Below are positions 16,815 to 24,884 of a stretch of DNA of 64,000 bases, one piece after another. Origin of the DNA: Myxococcales bacterium. Its GTDB lineage: Bacteria > Myxococcota_A > Polyangia > Polyangiales > Polyangiaceae. The first letter of the stretch is position 1. The number at the start of each line of letters is the position of its first letter. The translations under genes and the position numbers were made by a program. The notes beneath the pieces are model-generated. The model made no database searches. It was not told the DNA's origin and saw only the letters and a list, made by a program, of their open reading frames with translations. The stretch covers positions 1 to 64,000 of the forward strand of contig JAEUKE010000076.1 of assembly GCA_016794345.1 (NCBI GenBank). Reading direction: 5' to 3'.

Positions 16815-17402
16815 ATGGCAGGCGCTTCGGACCGCGAGCTTCTCGAACGTGCGAAGACCGGGGACGCCGAAGCCTTCGGCCTGCTCGTTCGGCGACATCA
16901 GAAGCGAATCTTCCGGCTGGCCGCGCACCTCACGCGGAGCGCTGCCGAGGCAGAGGACGTCACCCAGGAGACATTCGTTCGGGCCTACCAGGCCGTCGAC
17001 CGATTCGACGGCCGCAGCGAGCCGTTCACCTGGCTCTACCGGATCGCCGTGAACCTGTCGCTCAACCACATCCGCTCCCGAAAGACCCGGCAGTCGGTGG
17101 GCAACGAGGACGATCCGCGGCTGGAGGCCCTGCTCGCCGAGACCCGGCCCAGCCTGGGCCGCGATCCTTCCCGCTCGACGGACGAGAAGCGAACCGCGGA
17201 GGCTCTCCTCGCGGGCATCGACTCGCTCTCCGAGACGCTCCGCACGACGCTGCTCCTCGTCTGCCTGGACGGCCTCTCCCACGAGGAGGCCTCGAAGATC
17301 CTCGGGGCGCCCGAAGGGACCATCGCCTGGCGGATCCATGAGGCCCGGCGCAAATTGAAGGCGTTCCTGACGGAGCGCGGCCTGGGAGGCGAAGTGGAAT
17401 GA
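16815..17402 (+). CDS. ECF-type RNA polymerase sigma factor
   Basis: 195 residues. Region 2 spans about residues 20-90 (LLVRRHQKRIFRLAAHLT, EDVTQETFVRAYQAVDRF, PFTWLYRIAVNLSLNHIRSR). Region 4 spans about 130-185 (LVCLDGLSHEEASKILGAPE, GTIAWRIHEARRKLKAF), with the helix-turn-helix for -35 recognition. There is no region 1 or 3, so it is a group IV (ECF) factor that directs transcription of a stress or envelope regulon. Start ATG 16815. Its stop overlaps the start of a single-TM protein (ATGA), the arrangement usual for an ECF sigma and its anti-sigma partner. Confidence 0.92.
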   Translation: MAGASDRELLERAKTGDAEAFGLLVRRHQKRIFRLAAHLTRSAAEAEDVTQETFVRAYQAVDRFDGRSEPFTWLYRIAVNLSLNHIRSRKTRQSVGNEDDPRLEALLAETRPSLGRDPSRSTDEKRTAEALLAGIDSLSETLRTTLLLVCLDGLSHEEASKILGAPEGTIAWRIHEARRKLKAFLTERGLGGEVE

Positions 17403-18811
17403 GACCCACAGATCCCGCAGAGTGGCTCCGGGAGTCCGGGGTGCCGAATCCGTCCGGCGGCAACAAAGACGACGCCGCCTGGGACGAACGAGCCGACATC
17501 ATCGTCCAACGTGCCCGTGGGGCTCAGCCCGCCACCGACCTCGACGAGGTCTTGGGCCCCGTCCCGCTCGAGCCCGAGCCGGGAGAGCCGCGTCACTCTT
17601 CTTCCGCAGCACCAGTCATCGTAGGAGCGACAAGCATGTCTGACAGCAGCAACAGCGATAGGCCCAACGCCTCGAGCCCGCCCATGTCCCAGCGATCGGC
17701 GTCTGGCCCGCAGAGCATGCGAAGCCGGCCGTCGTTGAAGGAGCTCGCGGAGCGCGTGTCCAAGACACCGCCTCCGGCTTCGAGCATCCCGAGCGCGGCC
17801 TCGACGCCGCCACCCGCTCCCGCTCCTCCGAGCTCGCTCAGCGCCGTCGCGCAGGCATCGCTGAAGGCGAGCCCTCCGACAAGCTCGACGGCGACGCCGC
17901 TTCCTGCGGTGAAGGTCCCGTCCTCTCCGCCGGCGTCCGTCGCGTCGCCGGTCTCCGTCTCGCCGGCCAAGACGGCTTCCGATGCGCCGCCGCCGTCCGC
18001 GGCAGCGCCGGTGTCGGCTGTCGCGCCTGCTTCTGCTGCCGCTCCGGTGATCCCGATCACCGCCGCGAAGGAGAAGAAGGAGGAAGAGAAGAAGGGTGGC
18101 GGGTTCGGGGGCATCGCCATCGCGCTGATCGGCGTGGCCGCTGCCGCGGGCATCTTCTTCTTCCTGCGGACGAGCGACAAACCCAAGCCGGAAGAGCCCA
18201 CGAAGCAGGCGCAGACGCAGCCCGCGGAGGAGCCCACGGCCGAGCCGGCGGCCACGCAGACGGCCGAGCCGGCGCCGCAAGCGGAAGCTCCGAAGGACGA
18301 CGGCGCGATCGACATCGACAACCTCGCGGAGGCTTCGGCTTCGGCCACGGCGACGCCGGGCGGCCCGCTGCCTGCCCACAGCGGCGCGGTGGCGCTGAAC
18401 GACCCGAACGGGCCGGCCAACAACAAGCCCGAGAAGGTCAACGCAGACGGCACGCTCGACGAGGCCATGCGTGACGCGGCCGGCGTCGAGGGCGGTCAGA
18501 AGGCCGACGCGACCCCTGCCGCGGAGGACGAGAACAAGCCGAAGAACATCCCGGACCGCCCGCCGACGGGCAAGGTCACGGCGGCGGTCGGCGCGGTGAT
18601 GGGCGGCGCGAAGGCTTGTGTCGCCGGCGCGGACGAGGCGTCCCGTGCGACGATCACCTTCGGCTCCGACGGCTCGGTCAAGTCTGTCTCGGTGTCGGGA
18701 TGGGCAGCGGGCAAGCCTGCTGCTTCCTGCATCCAGAGCGCGCTGAAGGGCGCGAACGTCGGCCCGTTCTCGCAGCCCACGTTCGTGTTTGGCGTCTCGA
18801 TCCGACCCTGA
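17399..18811 (+). CDS. Single-TM protein coupled to the ECF sigma factor; putative sigma partner
   Basis: 470 residues. The N-terminal 75 residues are soluble and acidic; a long Pro/Ser/Ala-rich segment follows to about residue 215; then a Lys/Glu patch (KEKKEEEKK) and one TM helix (IAIALIGVAAAAGIFFFLR). The exported half is Glu/Pro/Thr-rich. It ends with a compact domain of about 90 residues (KVTAAVGAVMGGAKACV ... ATITFGSDGSVKSVSVSG ... AGKPAASCIQSALKGA) resembling the C-terminal TonB/AgmX-like domains of myxobacterial proteins, with two Cys that could pair. The 4-bp overlap with the sigma gene suggests an anti-sigma or sensor role. No HxxxCxxC zinc anti-sigma motif is present, so that role is inference from position. 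Confidence 0.6.
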   Translation: MRPTDPAEWLRESGVPNPSGGNKDDAAWDERADIIVQRARGAQPATDLDEVLGPVPLEPEPGEPRHSSSAAPVIVGATSMSDSSNSDRPNASSPPMSQRSASGPQSMRSRPSLKELAERVSKTPPPASSIPSAASTPPPAPAPPSSLSAVAQASLKASPPTSSTATPLPAVKVPSSPPASVASPVSVSPAKTASDAPPPSAAAPVSAVAPASAAAPVIPITAAKEKKEEEKKGGGFGGIAIALIGVAAAAGIFFFLRTSDKPKPEEPTKQAQTQPAEEPTAEPAATQTAEPAPQAEAPKDDGAIDIDNLAEASASATATPGGPLPAHSGAVALNDPNGPANNKPEKVNADGTLDEAMRDAAGVEGGQKADATPAAEDENKPKNIPDRPPTGKVTAAVGAVMGGAKACVAGADEASRATITFGSDGSVKSVSVSGWAAGKPAASCIQSALKGANVGPFSQPTFVFGVSIRP

Positions 18812-18831
18812 TCTTTCCGCCGAAAGCACCG

Positions 18832-18863
18832 AGAGGCTCCGCCGAGCGATCGGCGGAGCCTCT
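18832..18863 (+). terminator. 14-bp perfect hairpin after the ECF operon
   Basis: AGAGGCTCCGCCGA (18832-18845), loop GCGA, TCGGCGGAGCCTCT (18850-18863), followed by GCCATTTC. A near copy lies about 80 bp further on, before rpsT's end. Confidence 0.8.
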
Positions 18864-18913
18864 GCCATTTCACCCCCCGGGCGTCGCGGTGACTCAAGGA
18901 GCACAAAGCACGG

Positions 18914-18945
18914 AGAGGCCCCGCCAAGCTGGTGGCGGAGCCTCT
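18914..18945 (-). terminator. Near-duplicate hairpin at the end of rpsT
   Basis: AGAGGCCCCGCCA (18914-18926) pairs with TGGCGGAGCCTCT (18933-18945) with one mismatch. It shares stem and flanking sequence with the hairpin at 18832-18863. As it is nearest the convergent rpsT stop, it probably ends the rpsT transcript. Confidence 0.65.
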
Positions 18946-18999
18946 GTCCGTTTCAGCTCCCTCGCGTCGCTCGAAAGCTCGGCGCAGGGGAGAGCGCGA

Positions 19000-19260
19000 T
19001 CACTTCGCGGCGGGCTTCGTCGACTTCAGGCGGCCCTTGAGACGGGAGGCCCGGTTGTCCGGGATGACGCCCTTCTTGGCTGCCTTGTCGAGCGCGCGCT
19101 CGGCGGCGACCACGAGGTCGGCCGAGCCCTCTCCGCCAGCCTCGGCGGCGGCGCGGGCGCGCTTCACGATGGTGCGCAGCGCGCTCTTCGCCGCTCGGTT
19201 GCGCTCGGTACGGGTGATGCGCTGGCGGTTGCGCTTCTCTGCAGATGCGTGATTGGCCAT
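19000..19260 (-). CDS. rpsT: 30S ribosomal protein bS20
   Basis: An 86-residue small-subunit protein binding 16S rRNA. It begins MANHASAEKRNRQRITRTER and continues RNRAAKSALRTIVKR, the hallmark helix of S20; LDKAAKKGVIPDNRASRLKGR matches the conserved C-terminal half. Length is normal. It lies 9 bp downstream of a 55-residue basic protein gene on the same strand and is probably co-transcribed from the promoter at 19448-19475. AGGAAACGAAG before the ATG serves as ribosome binding site. Confidence 0.97.
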   Translation of the reverse strand: MANHASAEKRNRQRITRTERNRAAKSALRTIVKRARAAAEAGGEGSADLVVAAERALDKAAKKGVIPDNRASRLKGRLKSTKPAAK

Positions 19261-19269
19261 CTTCGTTTC

Positions 19270-19437
19270 CTACTTCTTCTCCGCGGGCTTCGCGTCTGCG
19301 GCGGTCGCCGAGTACCCTTCCGGGTGGACCGGGAACGCCGGGGTGCCGTGCGCGCGGTTGTACCGCTTGGTCTTCGTGCCGGCGGTGCGGGCCTTGCGCC
19401 TGCGGATACGGGAAGATTGCTGCGTTGCGGAGACCAT
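19270..19437 (-). CDS. 55-residue basic protein in operon with rpsT; possible ribosome-associated protein
   Basis: The translation MVSATQQSSRIRRRKARTAG then TKTKRYNRAHGTPAFPVHPE and a Lys/Ala tail is strongly basic and lacks hydrophobic core segments, like small ribosomal proteins. A longer in-frame start at 19500 would read through the promoter, so ATG 19437 is preferred. A good promoter ends 10 nt before the ATG and no Shine-Dalgarno is visible. Stop to rpsT start is 9 bp. I do not recognise the family with certainty; co-transcription with bS20 and composition suggest an RNA-binding or ribosomal role. Confidence 0.7.
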   Translation of the reverse strand: MVSATQQSSRIRRRKARTAGTKTKRYNRAHGTPAFPVHPEGYSATAADAKPAEKK

Positions 19438-19447
19438 GGGGAGCGGC

Positions 19448-19475
19448 ACATTAGTCAGGGCCGCCTTTCTGTCAA
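19448..19475 (-). promoter_or_regulatory. Sigma-70 promoter of the small basic gene-rpsT operon
   Basis: On the minus strand TTGACA (19475-19470), a 16-bp spacer and TAATGT (19453-19448). The -10 ends 10 nt before ATG 19437, so the expected leader is only about 4 nt. Confidence 0.7.
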
Positions 19476-19490
19476 GCTGCGCAAGAAACA

Positions 19491-19521
19491 AGGCCCCCAC
19501 CCGGAGACCGGGAGGGGGCCT
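19491..19521 (-). terminator. Intrinsic terminator of the SPFH gene
   Basis: AGGCCCCC and CCCGG (19491-19504) pair with CCGGG and GGGGGCCT (19508-19521) around AGA with one A-A mismatch. On the minus strand it is followed by TTGTTTCTTG. It separates the SPFH gene from the rpsT promoter. Confidence 0.75.
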
Positions 19522-19538
19522 CGGCGACCGCTCGAGGG

Positions 19539-21533
19539 CTACGAGGCGCGGCCGTTTGCGAGCTGGCCCTTCAGCTCCTCACGGAGCCGCTTGGCCGCCG
19601 GGCTCTGGGGCTGGGCGGTCCCCGCCGCGCTCTCGGCGCCGACCTTCTCGGAGAGCAGCATGGTGAAGAGGGCCTCCATCACGCTCGACCCCGAGCCGCC
19701 CCCGTTCGTGCTTCCGCCCACGACGACTCGCGGTACCACCTCCACGCCGCTCTTCTCGATGGCCTCCGAGAACCGCGTCATGACCTTCTGGGTCATCTGG
19801 AGCTGCGGGCCGCCGTAGGCGCGCACCTGCTCCTCGATGGCCATCGCCTCCGCGATGCCGACGCGGGCAGCACGCTCCGCCTCGGCCTCGGCCATCTTCC
19901 TGACGCGCTCGGCCTCGGCTTCGGCGAGCGCCTTGATCTGCGCCGCCTGCTGCAGGGACCGCTCGTACTCGGCGCGACCGTGGTTCGCTTGCACGACGAC
20001 GCTGAGCTCGCTCTCGGTGATGTGCTGCTGCTGCTCGGCGCGAGCCTGGGCCTCGCGGAGCTCTCGCTCCTTGACCGCCGCGCGCTCTTGCCTCGCGTAC
20101 GTCTCCACCTGCTCCTCTGCGATCTGGCGCATGCGGAGCTGGCGGAGGATCTCCTCGATGTGGGTGTCGCCTTGGCTCGACGCCGGCGTTCCGATGAGCA
20201 CCTCCTCGAGCTCGAGGTTGTACCGACCGAACTTCGCCTTCATCTCCTCGCTGGCGGCTTCCTGGATGTTGCTGCGCTCCTGGAGCAGCTCGATGAGCGT
20301 GCGCGTCTGGCCCACGTTCTTGAAGTACGCCGCGACCATGGGGTCGAGCGTCTGCTCCACGAGGCGCTTCACGTCGCCGAAGCGCTGCACGACGAGCGGC
20401 GCCTTCCGGTAGTCGATGTGCACCACCACGCTGAGCGGGAGCGAGGGCTCGAACGCGTCTTTCGTGATGAGTGACACCTCCGTCAGGTTCTCGTCGAAGC
20501 GATGCGACCCGATCTCGCGTTTGTTCCACTTGAGGATGAAGTTGGTCGTCGGGACGAGCACCACCTTGCCGGCGTACGTGTTGAACGCGTACTTCCCCGG
20601 CAAGAGCGGCTCGCTCCAAACGCCGCGCCGGCCGCGCTCGACCAGCTCGCCGTGTTTGTACTCCACGCCGGAGAGGTCGTTGCCGGCCTCGCCCGTGTAG
20701 CTCACGACCACGCCTACCGTGCCAACCTCCACCACGGTCTTCGAGAGGAGCTCGACCGTCGCGAAGAGCCGGTTCAGGTAATACGTGCCTTCCACGAGCA
20801 CCTGGAGCTGACGACCGCGCCGGCCGCCGGCCACGAGGAAGCGCTCCGGGTCCTGGAACGAGTTGTGGTACGTCGACTGCTCGCGCGGGTCGTCGCCGAC
20901 CACCGGCGCGATGAGCTCCCCCTGGCCGAGCGCAGGGCCGTCGTGAACGGTCACCACGCCGAGCAGGTCGTCCTCGCCCTGGATGACGAGCGGCCGGAAG
21001 CCGTCGCGCTCCGCGATCATCGCCTGCATCCGGGCAAAGAGCGGCAGGTCGTCCTGATCGAGCGGCAAGAAGTAGATCCTCTCGGCGGTGATCACGATGA
21101 ACTGCGCGAGGTTGATGGCGTAGGTACCCTCACGGAGCACGCGGCGCTGCGGGCCCCGCTGGCCGCCGGCGCGGAGGAACGCGGCCACGTCCTGGAAATG
21201 ACCACAGGCGACGTCGCGCGCGAGCGACTGCTGCTGATGGAGCGGCACGCCGTCACGAGCGAACACGTAGCCGATGCGCCCCTGCGGGATCGTGACGAGC
21301 GGAGCGGTGCGGACGCGGTACATGAACGGCATCCGCCAGTGCAGGCCACCGCGCAGCACGTCAGGCTGAAACCCCGCCTCGCCTTCGAGCGCCACCAGGC
21401 CTTGCTCGACCGAGCCCGAGCCCGAGAAGCGCTTCTCGACCACGCCGATCCGGTCGTTGTGGATGTAGCGGACGCCGAGCAAAAAGAAGGACAGGAGCGC
21501 CCCGGCTCCTGCAGCCAACCAAAGCGGCCACAT
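19539..21533 (-). CDS. SPFH/Band 7 (flotillin-like) membrane protein
   Basis: 664 residues. An N-terminal TM (LWLAAGAGALLSFFLLGV) is followed by a duplicated beta-rich region in which FxRxGGQRGxQxxVLxEGTYxxN occurs twice (about 115-140 and 230-255). An SPFH core follows (DAFEPSLPLSVVVHIDYRKA, LVEQTLDPMVAAYFKN, LELEEVLIGTP). A long coiled coil (about 480-580; RQERAAVKERELREAQARAE, KALAEAEAERVRKMAEAEAE) and a Gly/Ser tail end it. This is a flotillin-like scaffold of membrane microdomains. GAAGGAG with normal spacing precedes ATG 21533, a clear SD gene in contrast to its neighbours. An exact TGAC-N6-GTCA lies at 20472. Confidence 0.88.
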   Translation of the reverse strand: MWPLWLAAGAGALLSFFLLGVRYIHNDRIGVVEKRFSGSGSVEQGLVALEGEAGFQPDVLRGGLHWRMPFMYRVRTAPLVTIPQGRIGYVFARDGVPLHQQQSLARDVACGHFQDVAAFLRAGGQRGPQRRVLREGTYAINLAQFIVITAERIYFLPLDQDDLPLFARMQAMIAERDGFRPLVIQGEDDLLGVVTVHDGPALGQGELIAPVVGDDPREQSTYHNSFQDPERFLVAGGRRGRQLQVLVEGTYYLNRLFATVELLSKTVVEVGTVGVVVSYTGEAGNDLSGVEYKHGELVERGRRGVWSEPLLPGKYAFNTYAGKVVLVPTTNFILKWNKREIGSHRFDENLTEVSLITKDAFEPSLPLSVVVHIDYRKAPLVVQRFGDVKRLVEQTLDPMVAAYFKNVGQTRTLIELLQERSNIQEAASEEMKAKFGRYNLELEEVLIGTPASSQGDTHIEEILRQLRMRQIAEEQVETYARQERAAVKERELREAQARAEQQQHITESELSVVVQANHGRAEYERSLQQAAQIKALAEAEAERVRKMAEAEAERAARVGIAEAMAIEEQVRAYGGPQLQMTQKVMTRFSEAIEKSGVEVVPRVVVGGSTNGGGSGSSVMEALFTMLLSEKVGAESAAGTAQPQSPAAKRLREELKGQLANGRAS
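20472..20485. repeat. TGAC-N6-GTCA palindrome copy
   Basis: TGACACCTCCGTCA within the SPFH gene. Confidence 0.8.
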
Positions 21534-21804
21534 GACACGTATCTCCTTCTCGCGAGCGCGCCGTCAGGGACGCGTTCACGTAATGGGCTGAGATCTGGTG
21601 ACGGCCGGCCGCCGTGCAAGAGCGTACGCACCGAAATCGGTAGCGCGCCCGACGACTCGGCCGCAGTGCGTCAACGACCGCCGACGCCGAGGTCCGCGGC
21701 TCGCGGCTCCGCAGGTGCGGAGCGGCCGCCGCACCCTATCGCTTTGAAACAACGGGGAAAACGGGCGCGAAGCGCTGGCATCGCCGTTGCGAGGCGCCCA
21801 TCCC

Positions 21805-23589
21805 ATGCGACATCACGCCACGCTCTCCCTCTTCACGGCGCTGGGCATCGCGGCCTTCCTCGGCTGTTCGGGCGCGCCGTCGTCGACCTCGGGCCCCGAC
21901 GCCGGCATCGTCGCGGCTTCGGGGTCGGGCTGGAGCTCGAGCCCAGCGAGCAAGGCGATCGACGACGCGCTCGCGCGCGCCTGGACGGCGAAGGGGCTCA
22001 CCCCCAGCGCGGACGTGGACGACGCGACCTTCCTGCGGCGCGCGACGCTCGACATCGTCGGGCGCATCCCGACGGTCGAGGAGGCGCGTGCGTTCCTCGA
22101 TGACGGAACCGTCGACAAGCGCGCGCGCGCCGTCGACCGGCTGATCGCGAGCCCCGAGCACGACCGCCACCTCGCGCGGACCTGGGAGACGGTCCTCCTC
22201 GGCGACGAGGTGAAGGAGCGGATCGTCGATCGCGCCGCGTTCCGTCGCTTCCTCGAGCGCCGCTTCGCCAAGAACGCGCCCTGGGACGAGATCGTCACCG
22301 AGATCGTCACGGCGGAGGGTCGGACGAGCCTCGGCGGTGAGCGCAAGCGAGGCTCGGCGCTCCTCGACGACCCCGAGATGGGGACGCAAGAGGCCGACCA
22401 CGGCGTGAGCGGCGCGGCGAACTACTACCTGCGCTTCGCGAAGGCACCGCAAGACATCGCCGGCGTGACCTCCCGCGCGTTCCTCGGCGTGCAGATCCAG
22501 TGCGCGCAGTGCCATGACCACAAGACCGAGTCGTGGAAGCAGGCCGACTTCCGGTCGTTCGCGTCTGCCATGGCGCGCGTGAAGATCGAGCCGATCGACC
22601 GGACGAAGGGGATGATGAGCGTGTTCGAGATCTCGAACGCCAAGCGCCCCCCGCGCAAGCTCCTGCGCGACGACGACCTGCGTGCCATCTTCGATGCGCC
22701 GCCGCGCGCGCTCGACGGGACCGATCTCACGGATGCGCCCAACGTGCGCGAGGCCCTGGCGAAATGGATGACCTCGCGCGAAAACCCCTGGTTCTCGCGG
22801 GCCATGGCGAACCGCGTCTGGGCGGAGATGATGGGCCAGGGCCTCGTGGAGCCCGTCGACGATCTGCGCGAGAAGAACCCGGCGATCGTCCCGGAGGTGC
22901 TCGACGTGCTGGCGGAGGGCTTCGAGGCGAGCGGCTTCGACGTCGACTACCTCTACCGGACGATCGCGCTCTCGCAGGCGTATTCGCGCGTCGTGACCGA
23001 GGGCAAGGGCTCCGCCCGCGACGACCTCTTCGCGCGCGCCGAGCTCCGGCCGCTCGGCAGCGATGTCTTGCTCGACTCGCTCTTCGTCGCGACGGACCTG
23101 GAGCACCTCCTCGAAGAGCGGGCTCCCGAGCGGGCCGATCTGGTGAAGGCGTTCCTCCGCCGACAGATGCGGTTCGTCTTCGAGAGCGACACCGAGTCGA
23201 ATGGAGAGAGCTACGACGGCACGCTGCAGCAGGCGCTCTTCTCCATGAACGGCGCCATGCCCATCGCCGCGACCACCGTGGCGCCCGGCACGGTGCTCTC
23301 CTCCCTCGTCGGGAAGGATGACGAAGCCGTGATCGAGGAGCTGTGGCTCCGCGCGCTCTCTCGGCGCCCGGAGGCGAGCGAGATCGCGGAGGCCAGGGCG
23401 TTCGTGAACGGCCCCCATCCCGATGGCGGCGCGAACGACGAGGGGCGCCCCGCCCGTCCGCGCGGGAAAGAGCGAAGGCTCGTTCCGCCCGCGGCCCTCC
23501 GCTCCCAGGCCGACGACGATCGCGAACGCGCCTACGAGGATCTCTTCTGGGCGCTCCTCAACTCCAGCGAGATGAACTTCCGGAGGTAG
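21805..23589 (+). CDS. DUF1549/DUF1553-type secreted lipoprotein with CxxCH motif
   Basis: 594 residues. Lipobox FLGC, a Ser/Gly linker, then the DUF1549 pattern (DATFLRRATLDIVGRIPTVE, RLIASPEHDRHLARTWE), the cytochrome-like motif CAQCHDHK, and a DUF1553-type second half (ENPWFSRAMANRVWAEMMGQ, LYRTIALSQAYSR, ELWLRALSRRPEASE). These paired domains are best known from Planctomycetes secretomes, nearly always next to a DUF1501 protein, as here. Start ATG 21805. The downstream gene begins 2 bp after the stop, so the pair is one operon. Biochemical function is not established; the CxxCH could bind haem. Confidence 0.85.
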   Translation: MRHHATLSLFTALGIAAFLGCSGAPSSTSGPDAGIVAASGSGWSSSPASKAIDDALARAWTAKGLTPSADVDDATFLRRATLDIVGRIPTVEEARAFLDDGTVDKRARAVDRLIASPEHDRHLARTWETVLLGDEVKERIVDRAAFRRFLERRFAKNAPWDEIVTEIVTAEGRTSLGGERKRGSALLDDPEMGTQEADHGVSGAANYYLRFAKAPQDIAGVTSRAFLGVQIQCAQCHDHKTESWKQADFRSFASAMARVKIEPIDRTKGMMSVFEISNAKRPPRKLLRDDDLRAIFDAPPRALDGTDLTDAPNVREALAKWMTSRENPWFSRAMANRVWAEMMGQGLVEPVDDLREKNPAIVPEVLDVLAEGFEASGFDVDYLYRTIALSQAYSRVVTEGKGSARDDLFARAELRPLGSDVLLDSLFVATDLEHLLEERAPERADLVKAFLRRQMRFVFESDTESNGESYDGTLQQALFSMNGAMPIAATTVAPGTVLSSLVGKDDEAVIEELWLRALSRRPEASEIAEARAFVNGPHPDGGANDEGRPARPRGKERRLVPPAALRSQADDDRERAYEDLFWALLNSSEMNFRR

Positions 23590-23591
23590 TC

Positions 23592-24860
23592 ATGAGCTCG
23601 AATAACGACAGCCTTTTCACGCGTCGCAATCTCCTCGCGCTCGGAGGTGCAGGCATCGCGGCTTCGCTCGTCGGGCCCGCGCTGCTCTCTCCGCGGTCGG
23701 CCGAGGCGGCGGACAAGAAGCCCGCCAAGGTGACGAGCTGCGTCGTCCTCTGGATGCAAGGCGGACCGAGCCACATCGACACCTTCGACCCCAAGAAGAA
23801 GTCCGGCGGGCCGGCCAAGGACATGGCCACGCGCGCGGGCGGCGTCCGCATCTCCGAGCACCTCCCGCAGGTCGCCGACGAGATGGACAAGATCGCGCTT
23901 GTCCGCGGCATGTCCAGCAAAGAGGGCAATCACCAGCGGGCCCAGGAGCTCGGCCACACCGGCCACCCGCCCAACCCGACCGTGCGCTCTCCCTCGATCG
24001 GCGCCTGGGTCGTGCGCGAGCGTGGCCCCTCCGAGCTGGAGATCCCCTCGTTCATCAGCCTGGGCGGGCCGAGCCACGGCGGCGGCTTCTTCGGCAACGC
24101 CTTCGATCCGTTCATCGTGCAGCGCCCGGGCGAGATGCCCGACAACATGGCGCCCGCCCGCCGGGTGTCGACCGATCGCGCAAGCTCGCGCCGCGCCGTG
24201 CTGGCGAAGCTCGACGAGCGGTTCGGCGCTCGTACGGGTGATCCGCAGGTGAAGGCGCGGCGTGACCTCTATGCCCGCGCCGAGAAGATGATGCGCGCGA
24301 GCGCGACGAGCGCGTTCGACCTCTCCGGGGAGCCGAAGGCCGTGGTCGACGCGTACGGGGACTCCGATTTCGGGCGCGGCTGCCTCGTGGCGCGCCGGCT
24401 CGTGGAGCAGCGTGTGCCCTTCGTCGAGGTCTCGCTCGACGGGTGGGACACCCACGAGGACAACTTCGAGCGCACCGGCAACCTGATGGCCAGCCTGGAC
24501 CCGGCGATGGCTTCGCTCATCCGGGATCTCGAGGAGCGCTCGCTGCTCGACTCGACCTTGATCGTCTGGATGGGGGACTTCGGACGCACGCCGCGAATCA
24601 ATGGTCGTGAAGGTCGCGACCATTACCCTGCGGCGTATTCGGTGGCGCTCGCCGGTGGCGGCGTACGCGGCGGGACGGTGTTCGGCTCCACCGACGAGGA
24701 GGGCGCGACGGTGGTCGACGGGCCGACCTCGGTCCCCGACCTGATCGCCACGATCGGCTGGCGGCTGGGGGTCGACCCGGGGATCATCGCGTGGACCCCG
24801 CAGGGCCGCCCCTTCAACTCGTCCGCCGAGGGTACGGTCAGGAAGGATTGGTTCGGCTGA
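23592..24860 (+). CDS. DUF1501 (sulfatase-like) protein with twin-arginine signal
   Basis: 422 residues. The N-terminus FTRRNLLALGGAGIAASLVG is a Tat-type leader, predicting export in folded form. The body shows the DUF1501 signature: VVLWMQGGPSHIDTFDPKK, RGMSSKEGNHQRA, VEVSLDGWDTHEDNF, and VWMGDFGRTPRINGREGRDH. The Asp/His residues at these positions correspond to a probable alkaline-phosphatase-like metal site. CGGAGG precedes ATG 23592. It is coupled to the DUF1549 gene and probably forms a secreted two-protein unit; the reaction is unknown. Confidence 0.88.
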   Translation: MSSNNDSLFTRRNLLALGGAGIAASLVGPALLSPRSAEAADKKPAKVTSCVVLWMQGGPSHIDTFDPKKKSGGPAKDMATRAGGVRISEHLPQVADEMDKIALVRGMSSKEGNHQRAQELGHTGHPPNPTVRSPSIGAWVVRERGPSELEIPSFISLGGPSHGGGFFGNAFDPFIVQRPGEMPDNMAPARRVSTDRASSRRAVLAKLDERFGARTGDPQVKARRDLYARAEKMMRASATSAFDLSGEPKAVVDAYGDSDFGRGCLVARRLVEQRVPFVEVSLDGWDTHEDNFERTGNLMASLDPAMASLIRDLEERSLLDSTLIVWMGDFGRTPRINGREGRDHYPAAYSVALAGGGVRGGTVFGSTDEEGATVVDGPTSVPDLIATIGWRLGVDPGIIAWTPQGRPFNSSAEGTVRKDWFG

Positions 24861-24884
24861 TCGGGCTCAGTTGGGTGCGCGAGC

